From: Planctomycetota bacterium
Lineage (GTDB): Bacteria > Planctomycetota > UBA1135 > UBA2386
Length of the DNA stretch: 64,000 nucleotides
Assembly (NCBI GenBank): GCA_016794565.1
Contig: JAEUHQ010000078.1
Coordinates: 1 to 64,000 of the forward strand
Reading direction: 5' to 3'
Shown: piece after piece, positions 34,824 to 43,568 of the stretch
Numbering within the stretch: position 1 is the stretch's first letter
Layout: each line of letters begins with the position of its first letter
The notes under the pieces: model-generated
Seen by the model: only the letters and a program-made list of their open reading frames with translations
What the model was told of the DNA's origin: nothing
Database searches by the model: none
Position numbers and translations under genes: made by a program

Positions 34824-37800
34824 TCAGCGTTCGGCGAGGAACGCGACGAGGTCCCGCAGTTGCCGCCGCGACAGCGCACCGCCCATCGGCGGCATCGCGC
34901 TGGTCTGCGTCGACGTGCGTCGTCGGATGCGTTCCCAAGGCACGGCGTGCGGTTCGCTGTCGGCACCGACGACCGTCACCGAGCCCTTCTCGTCCTTCGT
35001 CACGACGCCGACGAGCACGCCGCCGTCGTCGAGTTCGACCGTCGTGGAGCCGAAGCCCTCGGCGATCTTCGCGCCGGGCAGCACGAGCGACTCGATCAGA
35101 TGGTCGCGCGTCGCCCGCTTGCCGATGCCGTCGAGAGCCGGACCCGCATTGCCGCCGCGTCCGTCCAGCGTGTGGCAACGGGTGCAGCGCGTCGCCTCGT
35201 TGTCGAAGAACACCTTGCGGCCCGCTTCCGGATCGCCACCTTCGCGACAGGCCGCGTAGTCGGCGAGGGCGCCGCGCTCACCGGCCCTGCCGTCGTGTGC
35301 GTCGAACCACGCGGACACGGCCGGCGCAGTGTGTCGTTCGGCGGCTTCGAGGAGATCGAGCTCCAGCGCCGGATCCACCCTGCCTTCGTCGAGGCGGCCG
35401 AGCCAGCGCACGAGAGCTTCGGTCGCCGCGGCATCCTCCATTGCTCCGAGCGCGGCGAACGCTGATTGCCGCTCCGCGCGCGGTGCGTTCTCGAGCAGCG
35501 ACTCGAGGACGGGAACGGCTCTGGCCGGTTCGTCACGCGAGAGCAGTTCGATGGCGCGGCGCCGGAGCGCGACCGGCGCCGATCCGTCGATCGTGTCGAG
35601 CGCGGTGCGCCGGGCCGCCGCGGACACGACGTCGAGTGCGTTCAGCGCAGCGATGCGTGCGGCTTCGGGGCGCGCCGAGTTGATCGCGACGGCGAGCAGT
35701 TGCTGCGCGGCGCCCGCGCGGCGGAGCGCCGCGAGGGCGATGGCGGCCTCGGCGGCGGTGACGTCGTCCGCGAGCAGGCGATCCGCCGAACCCTCGAGGC
35801 AGCCCGCGACGCGATCGGATCCTTCGTGCGTGCACGGGCGCCAGTTGCCCGTGATCCGATCCTGGCCGTGCGGCGCCGCCCACTCGGCGAGCACCCGCAG
35901 CGCTTCGATCCGGGTCGCGGCAGGGTGGTTCTGCAGGCACGCGAGGTGGACGAGCGATTCGCCGTTCTCGACCTGACCGATCAGGCGGTTCGCGGAGATC
36001 GCGAGCAGGTCGATGCGCTCGGTGTCCGGATCGTCGTTCCAGGTGAGCAGTGCGAGAGCGCGCATCGCTCCCGAGATCGCTTCGCCGTGGATGGCGCGCG
36101 CGGCCTCGAAGCGCAGCGATTCCTCGGCGTCGGCGAGGAAGGATGCGATCGCGGGGTCGCCCTGGCGCGCCATCGCCAGCAGGACGCCGCGGCGAACGGC
36201 GATCGCCGGGTCGGCGGCGGCCGCGTGCAGCGTGTCGGCGGCCGCGATCGTCGACAGAGCGAAGGCGAACGCATGGCGCAGCACGGGGTCGTGGTCGTCG
36301 TTCGCGCGGACCGCGGCGAGCAGGGCCTTGCCGGCCGCGGCACCCGCGGGTGCGCCGATGCGTGCGAGCGCCAACGCCGCCTCGCGACGTACGCGAGAGC
36401 TTCCGTCGTCGAGCGCACGCGTCAGTTCCTCCGCCGCGTCGACGCGCCGCACGTCGCCGAGGACCCGTGCTGCAGTCGCGCGTACGTCGCCGTCGTCGGC
36501 GCGGAGGAGTGCGGTCACGCTCGCGACCGCGTTCGCATCGCGACGGCCGAGGATGCCGAGGCCGAAGATCGCGTGCACCCGTGCGATCCGGGAGCCGCCG
36601 TTCCTCGCGACGTCGGCGAGCACGTCGGTCGCGCCGTGATCGACGAGAGCGAACTGCGCGGCCTGGCGCACGCGGCGATCCGGGTGCTCGAGCAGCAGTC
36701 GCAGCGTCGCATCGTCCGAATTCGCGAGATCCCTGCCGAGGAGCGCCGCCGAATCGCCCGGGGCTTCGCTCCGCTGCGTCGGTTGCACGCGGTAGATGCG
36801 ACCCTTGCCGGTCTTGCTCCAGCCGTGCACCCAGTCCAGCACGTACATCGCACCGTCAGGGCCGAAGTCGACGTCCGTGGCGAGCACGCCGTGCACGACC
36901 GACTCCGAGCCCGTGAGCTCGAACCCTGCGCCCGACCGCTGCAGGCGGAACGCCGTCACGCCGCTGTAGCTGCTGCCGCCGCGGAAGTCGCAGAGGAAGA
37001 AGCAGTCGCGGAATCGTTCGGGCATGCCGATGCCCGTGTCGTAGGCGAGTCCGGACGGGCCGTCGGCGAAGTTCGCGATCGGCGGCAGGATCCACACCGG
37101 CTGGCCCGGATGACGCGGCTTCCACATGCCCTCGCGGTTCCACGCGCCGCGGTCCGACAACCATTGGTAGCCGATGCGCCAGCCGCTGTCGGCGCCGGGC
37201 ACCACCTGCACGATGCGTGCGCGGTCACCACCGTCGCTGTTGTTGTCGCACGTGAAGAGGTCGCCCCACTGGTCGAAGGCGAGTTCTTGCGGATTGCGGA
37301 GGCCGCGGTGCACGACCTCGAGATCGCTGCCGTCGAGTTCGCAACGGAGGACCGCGCCTTCGTGCGGATACGCGAGCGTGCGGTCGCCCTGCTGGACGTG
37401 GAAGCCGCGGTCGCCGATCGAGAACCACAGGCGGCGATCGGGGCCGAGGATCAGTCCGTGGAGATCGTGACCGATCAGCGACGAGTGCACGCCGTAGCCG
37501 TCGTGCAGCACCTGCCGTTCGTCCGCGACGCCGTCGCCGTCGCGATCGACCAGGCGCCAGAGTTTCGGGATGTTCGTGAAGTAGACGGCGTCGCCGACGG
37601 GCAACACGCCGGACGCGATGCCGTCGGCCAGGTCGCGGAAGCCGTCGGCGAACACCGTCGATCGATCGACCTTGCCGTCCCCGTCGGTGTCCGCGAGCAG
37701 GCGGATGCGCTCGGAGAATGCCGTGTAGCGGGTGATCTCGTTCGGCAGGTGCTTCTCGTACTTCGTGACGCGGTCGGCGACGGTGAGACACGCGAGGTCT

Positions 37801-38111
37801 TCGTCCTTCCAGTCCATGTGATCGCGTGTGTCCGGCACGCCGTCGTTGATGCGGAACGACTCGGCGACGAAGAAGCGGCCCCTGCCGTCGATCGCGAAGG
37901 CGACTCCGTTGCAGAGATGGGGTTCCGCCGCCACGAGTTCGCACACGAGACCGGGAGCGAGTCGGAAGGACGCGATCTGCCGCAGGCCCTCGTCACTCGC
38001 CGGCGCCACGAACATCGGCGGCGGCGATCCGCCGTTCTCCTGCGCGCTGGCGCCGGTGAGGGGGAACACCGCGAGACATGACGCGGCACAGGCGCGGACG
38101 AGGGCCGTCAT
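34824..38111 (-). CDS. PVC-type membrane-bound dehydrogenase/HEAT/c-type heme protein
   Basis: 1095 residues from ATG 38111 with a signal peptide (about 1-23). Residues 45-440 form the beta-propeller domain of the planctomycete 'putative membrane-bound dehydrogenase' type (GRFFVAESF, LLADTDGDGKVD, RNPQELAFD). Alanine-rich HEAT-like repeats fill about 450-940. The end carries one c-type heme site, C976-TRC-H980, with a likely axial Met in SAMPPMG (M1073). This domain order is highly characteristic of Planctomycetota and Verrucomicrobiota. The protein is expected to be periplasmic and to pass electrons from sugar-alcohol or other oxidation, but no substrate has been established for the group. 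It is the last gene of a leftward set after the reductase and methyltransferase genes. Confidence 0.92.
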   Translation of the reverse strand: MTALVRACAASCLAVFPLTGASAQENGGSPPPMFVAPASDEGLRQIASFRLAPGLVCELVAAEPHLCNGVAFAIDGRGRFFVAESFRINDGVPDTRDHMDWKDEDLACLTVADRVTKYEKHLPNEITRYTAFSERIRLLADTDGDGKVDRSTVFADGFRDLADGIASGVLPVGDAVYFTNIPKLWRLVDRDGDGVADERQVLHDGYGVHSSLIGHDLHGLILGPDRRLWFSIGDRGFHVQQGDRTLAYPHEGAVLRCELDGSDLEVVHRGLRNPQELAFDQWGDLFTCDNNSDGGDRARIVQVVPGADSGWRIGYQWLSDRGAWNREGMWKPRHPGQPVWILPPIANFADGPSGLAYDTGIGMPERFRDCFFLCDFRGGSSYSGVTAFRLQRSGAGFELTGSESVVHGVLATDVDFGPDGAMYVLDWVHGWSKTGKGRIYRVQPTQRSEAPGDSAALLGRDLANSDDATLRLLLEHPDRRVRQAAQFALVDHGATDVLADVARNGGSRIARVHAIFGLGILGRRDANAVASVTALLRADDGDVRATAARVLGDVRRVDAAEELTRALDDGSSRVRREAALALARIGAPAGAAAGKALLAAVRANDDHDPVLRHAFAFALSTIAAADTLHAAAADPAIAVRRGVLLAMARQGDPAIASFLADAEESLRFEAARAIHGEAISGAMRALALLTWNDDPDTERIDLLAISANRLIGQVENGESLVHLACLQNHPAATRIEALRVLAEWAAPHGQDRITGNWRPCTHEGSDRVAGCLEGSADRLLADDVTAAEAAIALAALRRAGAAQQLLAVAINSARPEAARIAALNALDVVSAAARRTALDTIDGSAPVALRRRAIELLSRDEPARAVPVLESLLENAPRAERQSAFAALGAMEDAAATEALVRWLGRLDEGRVDPALELDLLEAAERHTAPAVSAWFDAHDGRAGERGALADYAACREGGDPEAGRKVFFDNEATRCTRCHTLDGRGGNAGPALDGIGKRATRDHLIESLVLPGAKIAEGFGSTTVELDDGGVLVGVVTKDEKGSVTVVGADSEPHAVPWERIRRRTSTQTSAMPPMGGALSRRQLRDLVAFLAER

Positions 38112-38154
38112 GGCGCCATGGTGCCGTGTCGCGCCGCGATTGCGAGCAGCCGCG

Positions 38155-39321
38155 TCAGCTCGACGCAGGCGTCGAGGCTGCAGCGGTGCCCTCGCCGACG
38201 AGCGCGGTTACGGACAGGCCGCCGTGCCGCGTCGTCCAGGCCGCGCGCAGCACCATGCCACACCGCCGCGCGAGCCGCACGTCGTGGGCGAGGAGCGCCA
38301 CGGACCATCCGGGGCCGAGACGCCGCGCTCGATGACCGAGCGATTGCCAGAGCACACCGAGGCCTTCGCTCCTGCCGATGCGCACGCCGAACGGCGGGTT
38401 CGTCGCGAGCACGCCGCGTCGCGGGGCGGACGCGGCGTCGCCGCGGTCGTCGAGCCACGGGTGTTGCGTGAATGCGTTCGCCGACAGATCGATGCGCGTC
38501 GCTACGCCGGCGCGTTCGGCGTTCGCGCGAGCCGCGTCGATCGCTCCCGCGTCGCGGTCACTCGCGGCGATGGCGCCGGCGCCGCGTGGTGCCGACGGTT
38601 CGGCGCGCAGCTCGAGCCATGTCTCGGCGTCGAACAGCGCGAGGTGGTGCAACGGCGGCGGACGAAGACGCCCCGGCGGCAGTCCCAGAGCGAGCCCCGC
38701 GGCCTCGATCGCGATCGTGCCCGAACCGCAGAACGGGTCGAGCAGCGCGGTGTCCGGCGTCCAGGGGCTCGCGAGCAGCAGCGCGTGCGCGAGGTCTTCG
38801 CGCAGCGGCGCCTTGGCGCCGGCGAGGCGCCAGCCGCGGCGGTGGAGCGGCGACGTGGTCGCGTCGACCGAGATCGTGCAGACGTCGTTCGCGAAGCGGA
38901 CGTGGATCCGCGCGAACACTTCGTCGCCGGCAGCGGGTGCGCGCACGGGCGAGCCGAACGCCTCCCCGATCGCGTTCTCGATTCGTTCCGCGATCGCGCC
39001 CGTGTGGTAGAGCCGGGATGCACGCGACGTTGCGTGCACTTCGATCGGCACCTGCGGACGCAGCCACTCCCGCCATGGCAGCAGCGTGGCTTTGCGCTGC
39101 AGTTCGCCGAGCGCGCGGCACGGAAACTCGGCGACGCGGATCAGGACGTGGCTCGCGGTGCCGAGCCAGAGGCATGCACGGGCGGCGCAGCGGGCATCGC
39201 CGCGGAAGGCGACGCCGCCGCGCATCGTGCGCGGTTCGGTGCCGAGTGTGTGCAGTTCGCGCGAGAGAAGCGGTTCGAGGCCCGGCAAGCAGGCGGCGAA
39301 CAGGTCGAACGATCGGGTCAT
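38155..39321 (-). CDS. THUMP-domain RNA guanine methyltransferase (RlmL-like)
   Basis: 388 residues. The N-terminal ferredoxin-like and THUMP domains (about 1-160) bind RNA, followed by a Rossmann methyltransferase with SAM motif LLDPFCGSGTIAIEAA (about 195) and the catalytic NPPF motif in TNPPFGVR. NPPF/Y is the mark of N2-guanine (or N6-adenine) methylation of nucleic acid. It resembles the first half of E. coli RlmL, which makes m2G2445 in 23S rRNA, but lacks the fused second methyltransferase (RlmK). The specific site is inferred. Its ATG lies 12 bp after the stop of the FprA-type reductase gene, and the PVC heme protein gene starts 43 bp beyond its stop. Confidence 0.88.
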   Translation of the reverse strand: MTRSFDLFAACLPGLEPLLSRELHTLGTEPRTMRGGVAFRGDARCAARACLWLGTASHVLIRVAEFPCRALGELQRKATLLPWREWLRPQVPIEVHATSRASRLYHTGAIAERIENAIGEAFGSPVRAPAAGDEVFARIHVRFANDVCTISVDATTSPLHRRGWRLAGAKAPLREDLAHALLLASPWTPDTALLDPFCGSGTIAIEAAGLALGLPPGRLRPPPLHHLALFDAETWLELRAEPSAPRGAGAIAASDRDAGAIDAARANAERAGVATRIDLSANAFTQHPWLDDRGDAASAPRRGVLATNPPFGVRIGRSEGLGVLWQSLGHRARRLGPGWSVALLAHDVRLARRCGMVLRAAWTTRHGGLSVTALVGEGTAAASTPASS

Positions 39322-39333
39322 CGATGCGTCGGG

Positions 39334-40740
39334 TCAGGAGCCCGCACGGCGCGGGCGCAGCGTGCGGATGGTCTGCAGCATCGATTCGATCGTGGCGAGC
39401 TTGTGGCGCAGTTTGCCCTTCTCTCGACCCTTCTCCTGTTCCCATGCGTCGAGCCGCTTCCAGTCGGCCCAGTCGACGATGTCGACGCCGCGCCCGGCGA
39501 GCAGCGTCGTGACGTCCGCCCGGTCGGGGCGCAGCATGGTGCCCGCGGCTCGGTCGACGAGCATCGCCTCCACCGTGGCCTTCGCGTCGAGGCTGTTGGT
39601 GCCGATCAGTCCCGTCGGGCCGCGCTTGCACCAGCCGACGCAATAGTGACCGGCGCGCACCGCGCCTCCGTTCTTCTCCACGACCCGACCGTCGACGTTC
39701 GGCACGATGCCCTTCTTGTCGTCGAACGGCACCCCGTCCACGGGCACGCCGCGATACCCGATCGCCTTGAACAGCAGGTCGACCTCGACGTCCTCGAAGC
39801 GGTCGATCGCCTTCGGCCTCGGCGTCCCGTCGGTGTCCGCGACGAGGGCCATGTGCTGCAAGCGGACACGCCGCAGGCGGCCGCCTTCGCCTTGCAGCTC
39901 GGTCGGTCCGACGAGGAACCGGCACCGCAGCTTCTTCGGGCGCTGCCCCTCGCCTGCGGGCGCGCGCTCCTGCAGGAACTTGACGTTGCGCTGCTGGCTT
40001 CGTGCGCCGTCCTTCTCGAGCCACGCAGCGCTGAGGGGGTCGAGCGCGACTTCGGCTGGCGACACGACGACGTCGACGTCGGGCAGTTCGGCGATCTCTT
40101 CGATCTCCTTCGGCGAGAACGCCGCCTGCGCAGGGCCGCGGCGGCCGAGCAGGATCACTTCCCGCACTCCGTTGCGGCGGAGCGCGTCGAGGGCGTAGTC
40201 GGCGATGTCGGTCGTCGCGAGGTGCTCGGGCGACGCGAGGAGGACCCGCGCGACGTCCATGGCGACGTTGCCGTTGCCCACGATCGCGACGCGCTTCGCG
40301 CGGGCGAGATCGAACTTGCGGTCGCGGTGGTCGGGATGCGCGTTGTACCAGCCGACGAACTCGGTCGCCGAATGCACGCCGGCGAGCTCCTCGCCGGCAA
40401 CACCGAGCTTCTGGTCGCTCTCGCACCCGAACGCGTAGACGATCTGGTGGTAGTGCGCGGCGAGGTCGGCGATCGCGAGGTCGCGGCCGATGCGGACGTT
40501 GCCGAGGAAGCGGAAGCCGGGGTTCGCGGCGATCTTGTCGTAGACCTTCACGACGCCCTTGATGTTCTGGTGGTCCGGCGCGACGCCGCCCCGAACGAGG
40601 CCGAAGGGGACCGGCAGCCGGTCGAAGAGGTCGACCCGGACGTTGCCGCCGGACTTGAAGAGCGCCTCTGCGGCGTAGAAGGCCGATGGTCCGGATCCGA
40701 CCACCGCGACGTTCCAGGCTTCGTTCTGTGCAGCGTCCAT
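39334..40740 (-). CDS. FprA/adrenodoxin-reductase-type ferredoxin-NADP reductase
   Basis: 468 residues from ATG 40740. The FAD-binding GxGxxG is VAVVGSGPSAFYAAEAL near the N-terminus, followed by PVPFGLVRGGVAPDHQ, the signature of the adrenodoxin-reductase family. The NADP site is AIVGNGNVAMDVARVL (about 160) and LLGRRGPAQAAFSPKE. The C-terminal CKRGPTGLIGTN with its Gly-rich turn completes the flavin site. The enzyme moves electrons between NADPH and ferredoxin-like proteins in the cytoplasm. No ferredoxin is adjacent. A TATCAT box (40750-40755) lies 9 nt upstream, so the transcript is almost leaderless. It diverges from the VLRF1-type gene. Confidence 0.92.
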   Translation of the reverse strand: MDAAQNEAWNVAVVGSGPSAFYAAEALFKSGGNVRVDLFDRLPVPFGLVRGGVAPDHQNIKGVVKVYDKIAANPGFRFLGNVRIGRDLAIADLAAHYHQIVYAFGCESDQKLGVAGEELAGVHSATEFVGWYNAHPDHRDRKFDLARAKRVAIVGNGNVAMDVARVLLASPEHLATTDIADYALDALRRNGVREVILLGRRGPAQAAFSPKEIEEIAELPDVDVVVSPAEVALDPLSAAWLEKDGARSQQRNVKFLQERAPAGEGQRPKKLRCRFLVGPTELQGEGGRLRRVRLQHMALVADTDGTPRPKAIDRFEDVEVDLLFKAIGYRGVPVDGVPFDDKKGIVPNVDGRVVEKNGGAVRAGHYCVGWCKRGPTGLIGTNSLDAKATVEAMLVDRAAGTMLRPDRADVTTLLAGRGVDIVDWADWKRLDAWEQEKGREKGKLRHKLATIESMLQTIRTLRPRRAGS

Positions 40741-40749
40741 CAGCGGCGC

Positions 40750-40755
40750 ATGATA
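40750..40755 (-). promoter_or_regulatory. -10-like TATCAT for the FprA-type gene
   Basis: Reading on the minus strand, TATCAT lies 9 nt before ATG 40740. It overlaps the plus-strand ATG 40750, which makes ATG 40771 the more likely start of the divergent gene. Confidence 0.45.
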
Positions 40756-40770
40756 GCCGCGCCTCCGACG

Positions 40771-41448
40771 ATGCCATCCGAGCAGTCGCCACCCTCGCCG
40801 CGGCGCGTGTCGTTTCCGCACCAGGATCTGGCGGAGCAGCTGGCGGCGTTCGCCGCGCGATGGCCGGACGCGCGGGCGTGTGCGCGCGGGCGTTCGTTCG
40901 CGGCGGAAGACGCGGCCGCTCGTCTCTGGCTCCCGTTCGCGAGCCGAGCGGCTGCACCGGGCGAAGCGGTCGCGGACTACCTTGCGCGGGCGGACGATCG
41001 GCTCGGCGTTCAGGTCGTGCTGTTGCTGCGTGCCGGGGCAATGGCGATCGGATGCTGGGAGGACGACGAACTCGTGGTCCACAAGGCGCAGCGCAAGTAC
41101 GTGGTCCGAGGCCACGGGCGGGCACAGGCGACGCATCGGAAGACGCGAGGCAAGTCGCGCTACGGGTCGCGGCTTCGCCTGCAGAACTGGAAGCGACTGC
41201 TCGAGGAGACGAACGAACGTCTGCGGGGCATCTGGCGGGACTTCGGCCCGCCGCGAGCGGTCTTCCTGTCCGTGCCGGTGCGTGTGCTCGCGGATCTCGT
41301 CGCAGCGACACCGGCGCCGCCGTTCGCCGTCGACGACCCAGGCGTCGTGCGCATCCCGCTGCACGTGCACCGTCCGGACCACGCGGAGCTGTTGCGCGTG
41401 CGGCGCTGGCTCGTGCACGGCCGCCTCGAAGTGCCGCACGCCGAGTGA
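40771..41448 (+). CDS. Vms1/VLRF1-type release-factor-like protein
   Basis: 225 residues from ATG 40771 (40750 is possible). The core reads VVLLLRAGAMAIGCWEDDEL, then HKAQRKYVVRG, GRAQATHRK, GKSRYGSRLRLQN and a helix RLLEETNERL. This matches the Vms1/ANKZF1 (VLRF1) release-factor domain, whose hallmark is HK-x-x-R-x-Y-x-V-R with a GxxQ loop. Q119 lies where the eukaryotic catalytic glutamine sits. In yeast and humans this protein frees nascent chains from tRNA on stalled large ribosomal subunits; bacterial members are poorly studied. The final 50 residues (IFLSVPVRVL-like strand, then RIPLHVHRPDHAELLRVRRWL) complete the fold. It stands alone; a ribosome-rescue function is inferred from family. 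It ends 16 bp from the convergent DUF1080 gene. Confidence 0.78.
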   Translation: MPSEQSPPSPRRVSFPHQDLAEQLAAFAARWPDARACARGRSFAAEDAAARLWLPFASRAAAPGEAVADYLARADDRLGVQVVLLLRAGAMAIGCWEDDELVVHKAQRKYVVRGHGRAQATHRKTRGKSRYGSRLRLQNWKRLLEETNERLRGIWRDFGPPRAVFLSVPVRVLADLVAATPAPPFAVDDPGVVRIPLHVHRPDHAELLRVRRWLVHGRLEVPHAE

Positions 41449-41464
41449 CGCCGTCGGGCGCCGA

Positions 41465-42235
41465 TCAGCCCTTGCGTTCGCGCGTGAGGTCCAGCGGACG
41501 GATCCAGACGTTGCGGAATCGCACCGGGTCGCCGTGGTCTTGCAGGCGCACCGGTCCCGTCGCGGCGTGGGCACGGTACTCGGGCAGAGCGCGATGCGCC
41601 GTGGCGCCGAGGAATGCCTGGTCGTGCTGAACGAGCAGGCCGTTGTGGAACACCGTCGCGCGCGCCGGCGAGACGAGTGCGCCGTCGGGGCCAAAGCGCG
41701 GCGCCACGAACACGATGTCGTAGACCTGCCACTCCCCGGGTCGGCGGCAGGCGTTCACGAGCGGCGGTGTCTGGCCGTACAGGGCGGCGGCCTGGCCGTC
41801 GGCGTAGGTCGGGTTCTCGAACGAGTCGAGGATCTGCACTTCGTAGCGGCCGAGGAAGAACACGCCGCTGTTGCCGCGCCCCTGCGACTCGCCGTGGCAT
41901 GGCGACGGAGCCGCCCATTCGAGGTGGATCTGGCAGTCGCCGAACTCGCGTCGCGTCTCGATGTCGCCGGAGCCGTTCGGTTCCATCGCGCCGTCCCGCA
42001 CGGTCCACGTCGCTGCGCCGTCGCGCCCGCGGAACGCGGAGAGGTCGGTACCGGTGAACAGGCCGATCGCGTCGCCAGGCATGCTGCCGGCAGCGTCGAC
42101 GATGGGTGGACGTGGACGCTTCGAGTCGTGAACACGCCATCCGTCCGGCAGGCGCGGCGTGTCGTCGTACCCCGGGTCCTGGCTGGGAGTGAGGAAGAGC
42201 AGCACGGGAAGCAACAGCGGCAACGTTCGCGACAT
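41465..42235 (-). CDS. Exported DUF1080 protein (3-keto-disaccharide hydrolase family)
   Basis: 256 residues from ATG 42235, with GAGGTGA 5-6 bp upstream, a good ribosome site. A signal peptide covers about 1-18. The DUF1080 jelly roll shows LFTGTDLSAFRG, TWTVRDGAM, then RGNSGVFFLGRYEVQILDSF and FHNGLLVQ; the GNSG and EVQILDS segments line the active site in the family. Members cleave 3-keto-glycosides or bind glycans and are heavily expanded in Planctomycetota. The protein is likely periplasmic. It follows the small sigma factor gene by 71 bp on the same strand, so the two may be co-transcribed. The substrate is inferred only from the family. Confidence 0.9.
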   Translation of the reverse strand: MSRTLPLLLPVLLFLTPSQDPGYDDTPRLPDGWRVHDSKRPRPPIVDAAGSMPGDAIGLFTGTDLSAFRGRDGAATWTVRDGAMEPNGSGDIETRREFGDCQIHLEWAAPSPCHGESQGRGNSGVFFLGRYEVQILDSFENPTYADGQAAALYGQTPPLVNACRRPGEWQVYDIVFVAPRFGPDGALVSPARATVFHNGLLVQHDQAFLGATAHRALPEYRAHAATGPVRLQDHGDPVRFRNVWIRPLDLTRERKG

Positions 42236-42306
42236 CAAGTCACCTCGGGGGAGCCACGATCGCGCACCATCGCGTCGTGCGCCACCCGGCAAAGGCACGT
42301 CGGGTG

Positions 42307-42831
42307 TCAGGTGCCGAGGCGGAACTGCACCGCGACGTCGTCGGCGAACCGGTCCTCGATGCGCTCGTCGGCCAGGGCCGCGCGCGCCTTCCGCGTGATC
42401 GCACCGAGGCTGCGGCGGAAATCGCGCGGCTCCATGCCGCAGCACCGTGCGGCGGCCCGAGCGCTGTTGCAGCCGATCGCCGCATCGAGAGCGTCCTTCT
42501 GGCGGGGCGACAGGGTGTCCGCGAGCCGCTCGCGCACACAGTCCCCGCTGATCGCTCGGGGCACCGCCACCGGGGCGGGCAGCGGTGGCGCTTCGTCGAG
42601 ATCCAGGGACTGAGTCCGGGACCACTCGGATCGGAGGATTGCGCATGCCGAACGATGCGCGACGACGCGCAGCCAGGCTTCCGGGTGGCTCGGGGGGGTG
42701 CCTCGCAGGGTCGCGAGAGTCAGGAGGTGTACGGCGCGTTCGCCCGCCTCCTCGGCAAGGTGGCGACTTCGGATGACGCGCGAGGCCGCTCGGTAGGCGA
42801 GCGGCAACAGGGAGTGGGGGTCGGGAATCAT
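42307..42831 (-). CDS. Small sigma-70-like (ECF) factor
   Basis: 174 residues from ATG 42831, preceded by AGAGGA, a fair ribosome site; ATG 42876 is an alternative. Region 2-like helix: LLPLAYRAASRVIRSRHLAEEAGERAV, then PEAWLRVVAHRSACAILRSE, the place of region 2.3-2.4. Region 4-like: LSPRQKDALDAAIGCNSARAAARCCGMEPRDF then a helix with ITRKARAAL. It is shorter than most ECF factors and its region 2.2 core-binding motif is poor, so it may be a divergent or partly degenerate sigma factor. It diverges from an XRE regulator across an AT-rich promoter region, and the DUF1080 gene follows downstream. Confidence 0.7.
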   Translation of the reverse strand: MIPDPHSLLPLAYRAASRVIRSRHLAEEAGERAVHLLTLATLRGTPPSHPEAWLRVVAHRSACAILRSEWSRTQSLDLDEAPPLPAPVAVPRAISGDCVRERLADTLSPRQKDALDAAIGCNSARAAARCCGMEPRDFRRSLGAITRKARAALADERIEDRFADDVAVQFRLGT

Positions 42832-42855
42832 CAGGTCCTCTTCCGGAGGGCAGGT

Positions 42856-42900
42856 TTGTGGTGACATTCGGACCATAATTATGACGAAACGTCAAGTTTC
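42856..42900. promoter_or_regulatory. Divergent promoter/operator region between sigma factor and XRE regulator
   Basis: This is the most AT-rich spot in the window. A perfect palindrome CATAATTATG lies at 42874-42883, followed by GACGAAACGTC (42883-42893) and GAAAC/GTTTC arms (42886-42900). TTGACG is readable on the minus strand (42895-42890). On the plus strand TTGTGG (42856) and TTATGA (42879) are 17 bp apart. The symmetry suits a dimeric repressor such as the XRE protein next door. Confidence 0.45.
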
Positions 42901-43034
42901 CGAGGCGGCAGGCGACGAACCCGTCCGGGTGGCAGTGTGCGAGCACGGCTTGCCAACCGGGCGGGAAACGCACTCACTTCCGTTCCCCGTGGCCACTTGC
43001 GAGAATGGCTGCGTAGGGCGGTCGGACCCTTGCT

Positions 43035-43532
43035 GTGCGGACTCGCCACGTGACGGAACTACCCGAAGACGCTCCCTCCCGGCCGTTGGCAACCCACCTT
43101 GCCGCCCGCTTGCGCGAGCTGCGGGCGCGCCGTGGCTTCACCCAGGACCACGTTGCCAAGCGTCTCGGCTGCCATGAATCGGCGGTGTCGCGCTGGGAGA
43201 GCGGCAGTCGCTTTCCCACGGGGGAAGATCTCGTGGCGCTCGCCGACCTGTTCGAAGTCAGCACCGACGATTTGCTGGGCCGTGTGCGCCAGTACGCCGC
43301 ACCGGGTTCGGCGCTGGTCGACATGCGACTGCTCGAGAAGCTGGCGGCGGCGGAGTCGACCGCGGAGTTCGATCAACAGATCGCCCAGAACGAAGAGCAG
43401 GCGGTGTGGCTGCCGGTCCCTGACGGCGCGGTGTTGATCCCGGTCGCCGAGGCGATGCGCTGGACCCGCAAGGTGGCCGATCGCCACCGGTCGAGCCGGT
43501 TCGTGGATCGACTGTTCCGACCGCGCGTGTGA
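43035..43532 (+). CDS. XRE-family helix-turn-helix regulator
   Basis: 165 residues from GTG 43035; GTG 43050 is equally possible. Residues 24-78 are an HTH_3 domain (LRELRARRGFTQDHVAKRL, then HESAVSRWESGSRFPTGEDLVALADLFEVSTDDLLG), complete in all helices. The remaining 85 residues have a helix with EFDQQIAQNEEQAVWLP and a basic end, RHRSSRFVDRLFR, and could dimerise or bind a ligand. It lies beside a palindromic AT-rich region shared with the divergent small sigma factor, so it may regulate that promoter and its own. It is convergent with the isocitrate-dehydrogenase-family gene. Confidence 0.85.
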   Translation: MRTRHVTELPEDAPSRPLATHLAARLRELRARRGFTQDHVAKRLGCHESAVSRWESGSRFPTGEDLVALADLFEVSTDDLLGRVRQYAAPGSALVDMRLLEKLAAAESTAEFDQQIAQNEEQAVWLPVPDGAVLIPVAEAMRWTRKVADRHRSSRFVDRLFRPRV

Positions 43533-43568
43533 GATTCTCGCCCCGCGTCGGGCCGCTGCACGGGTCGG

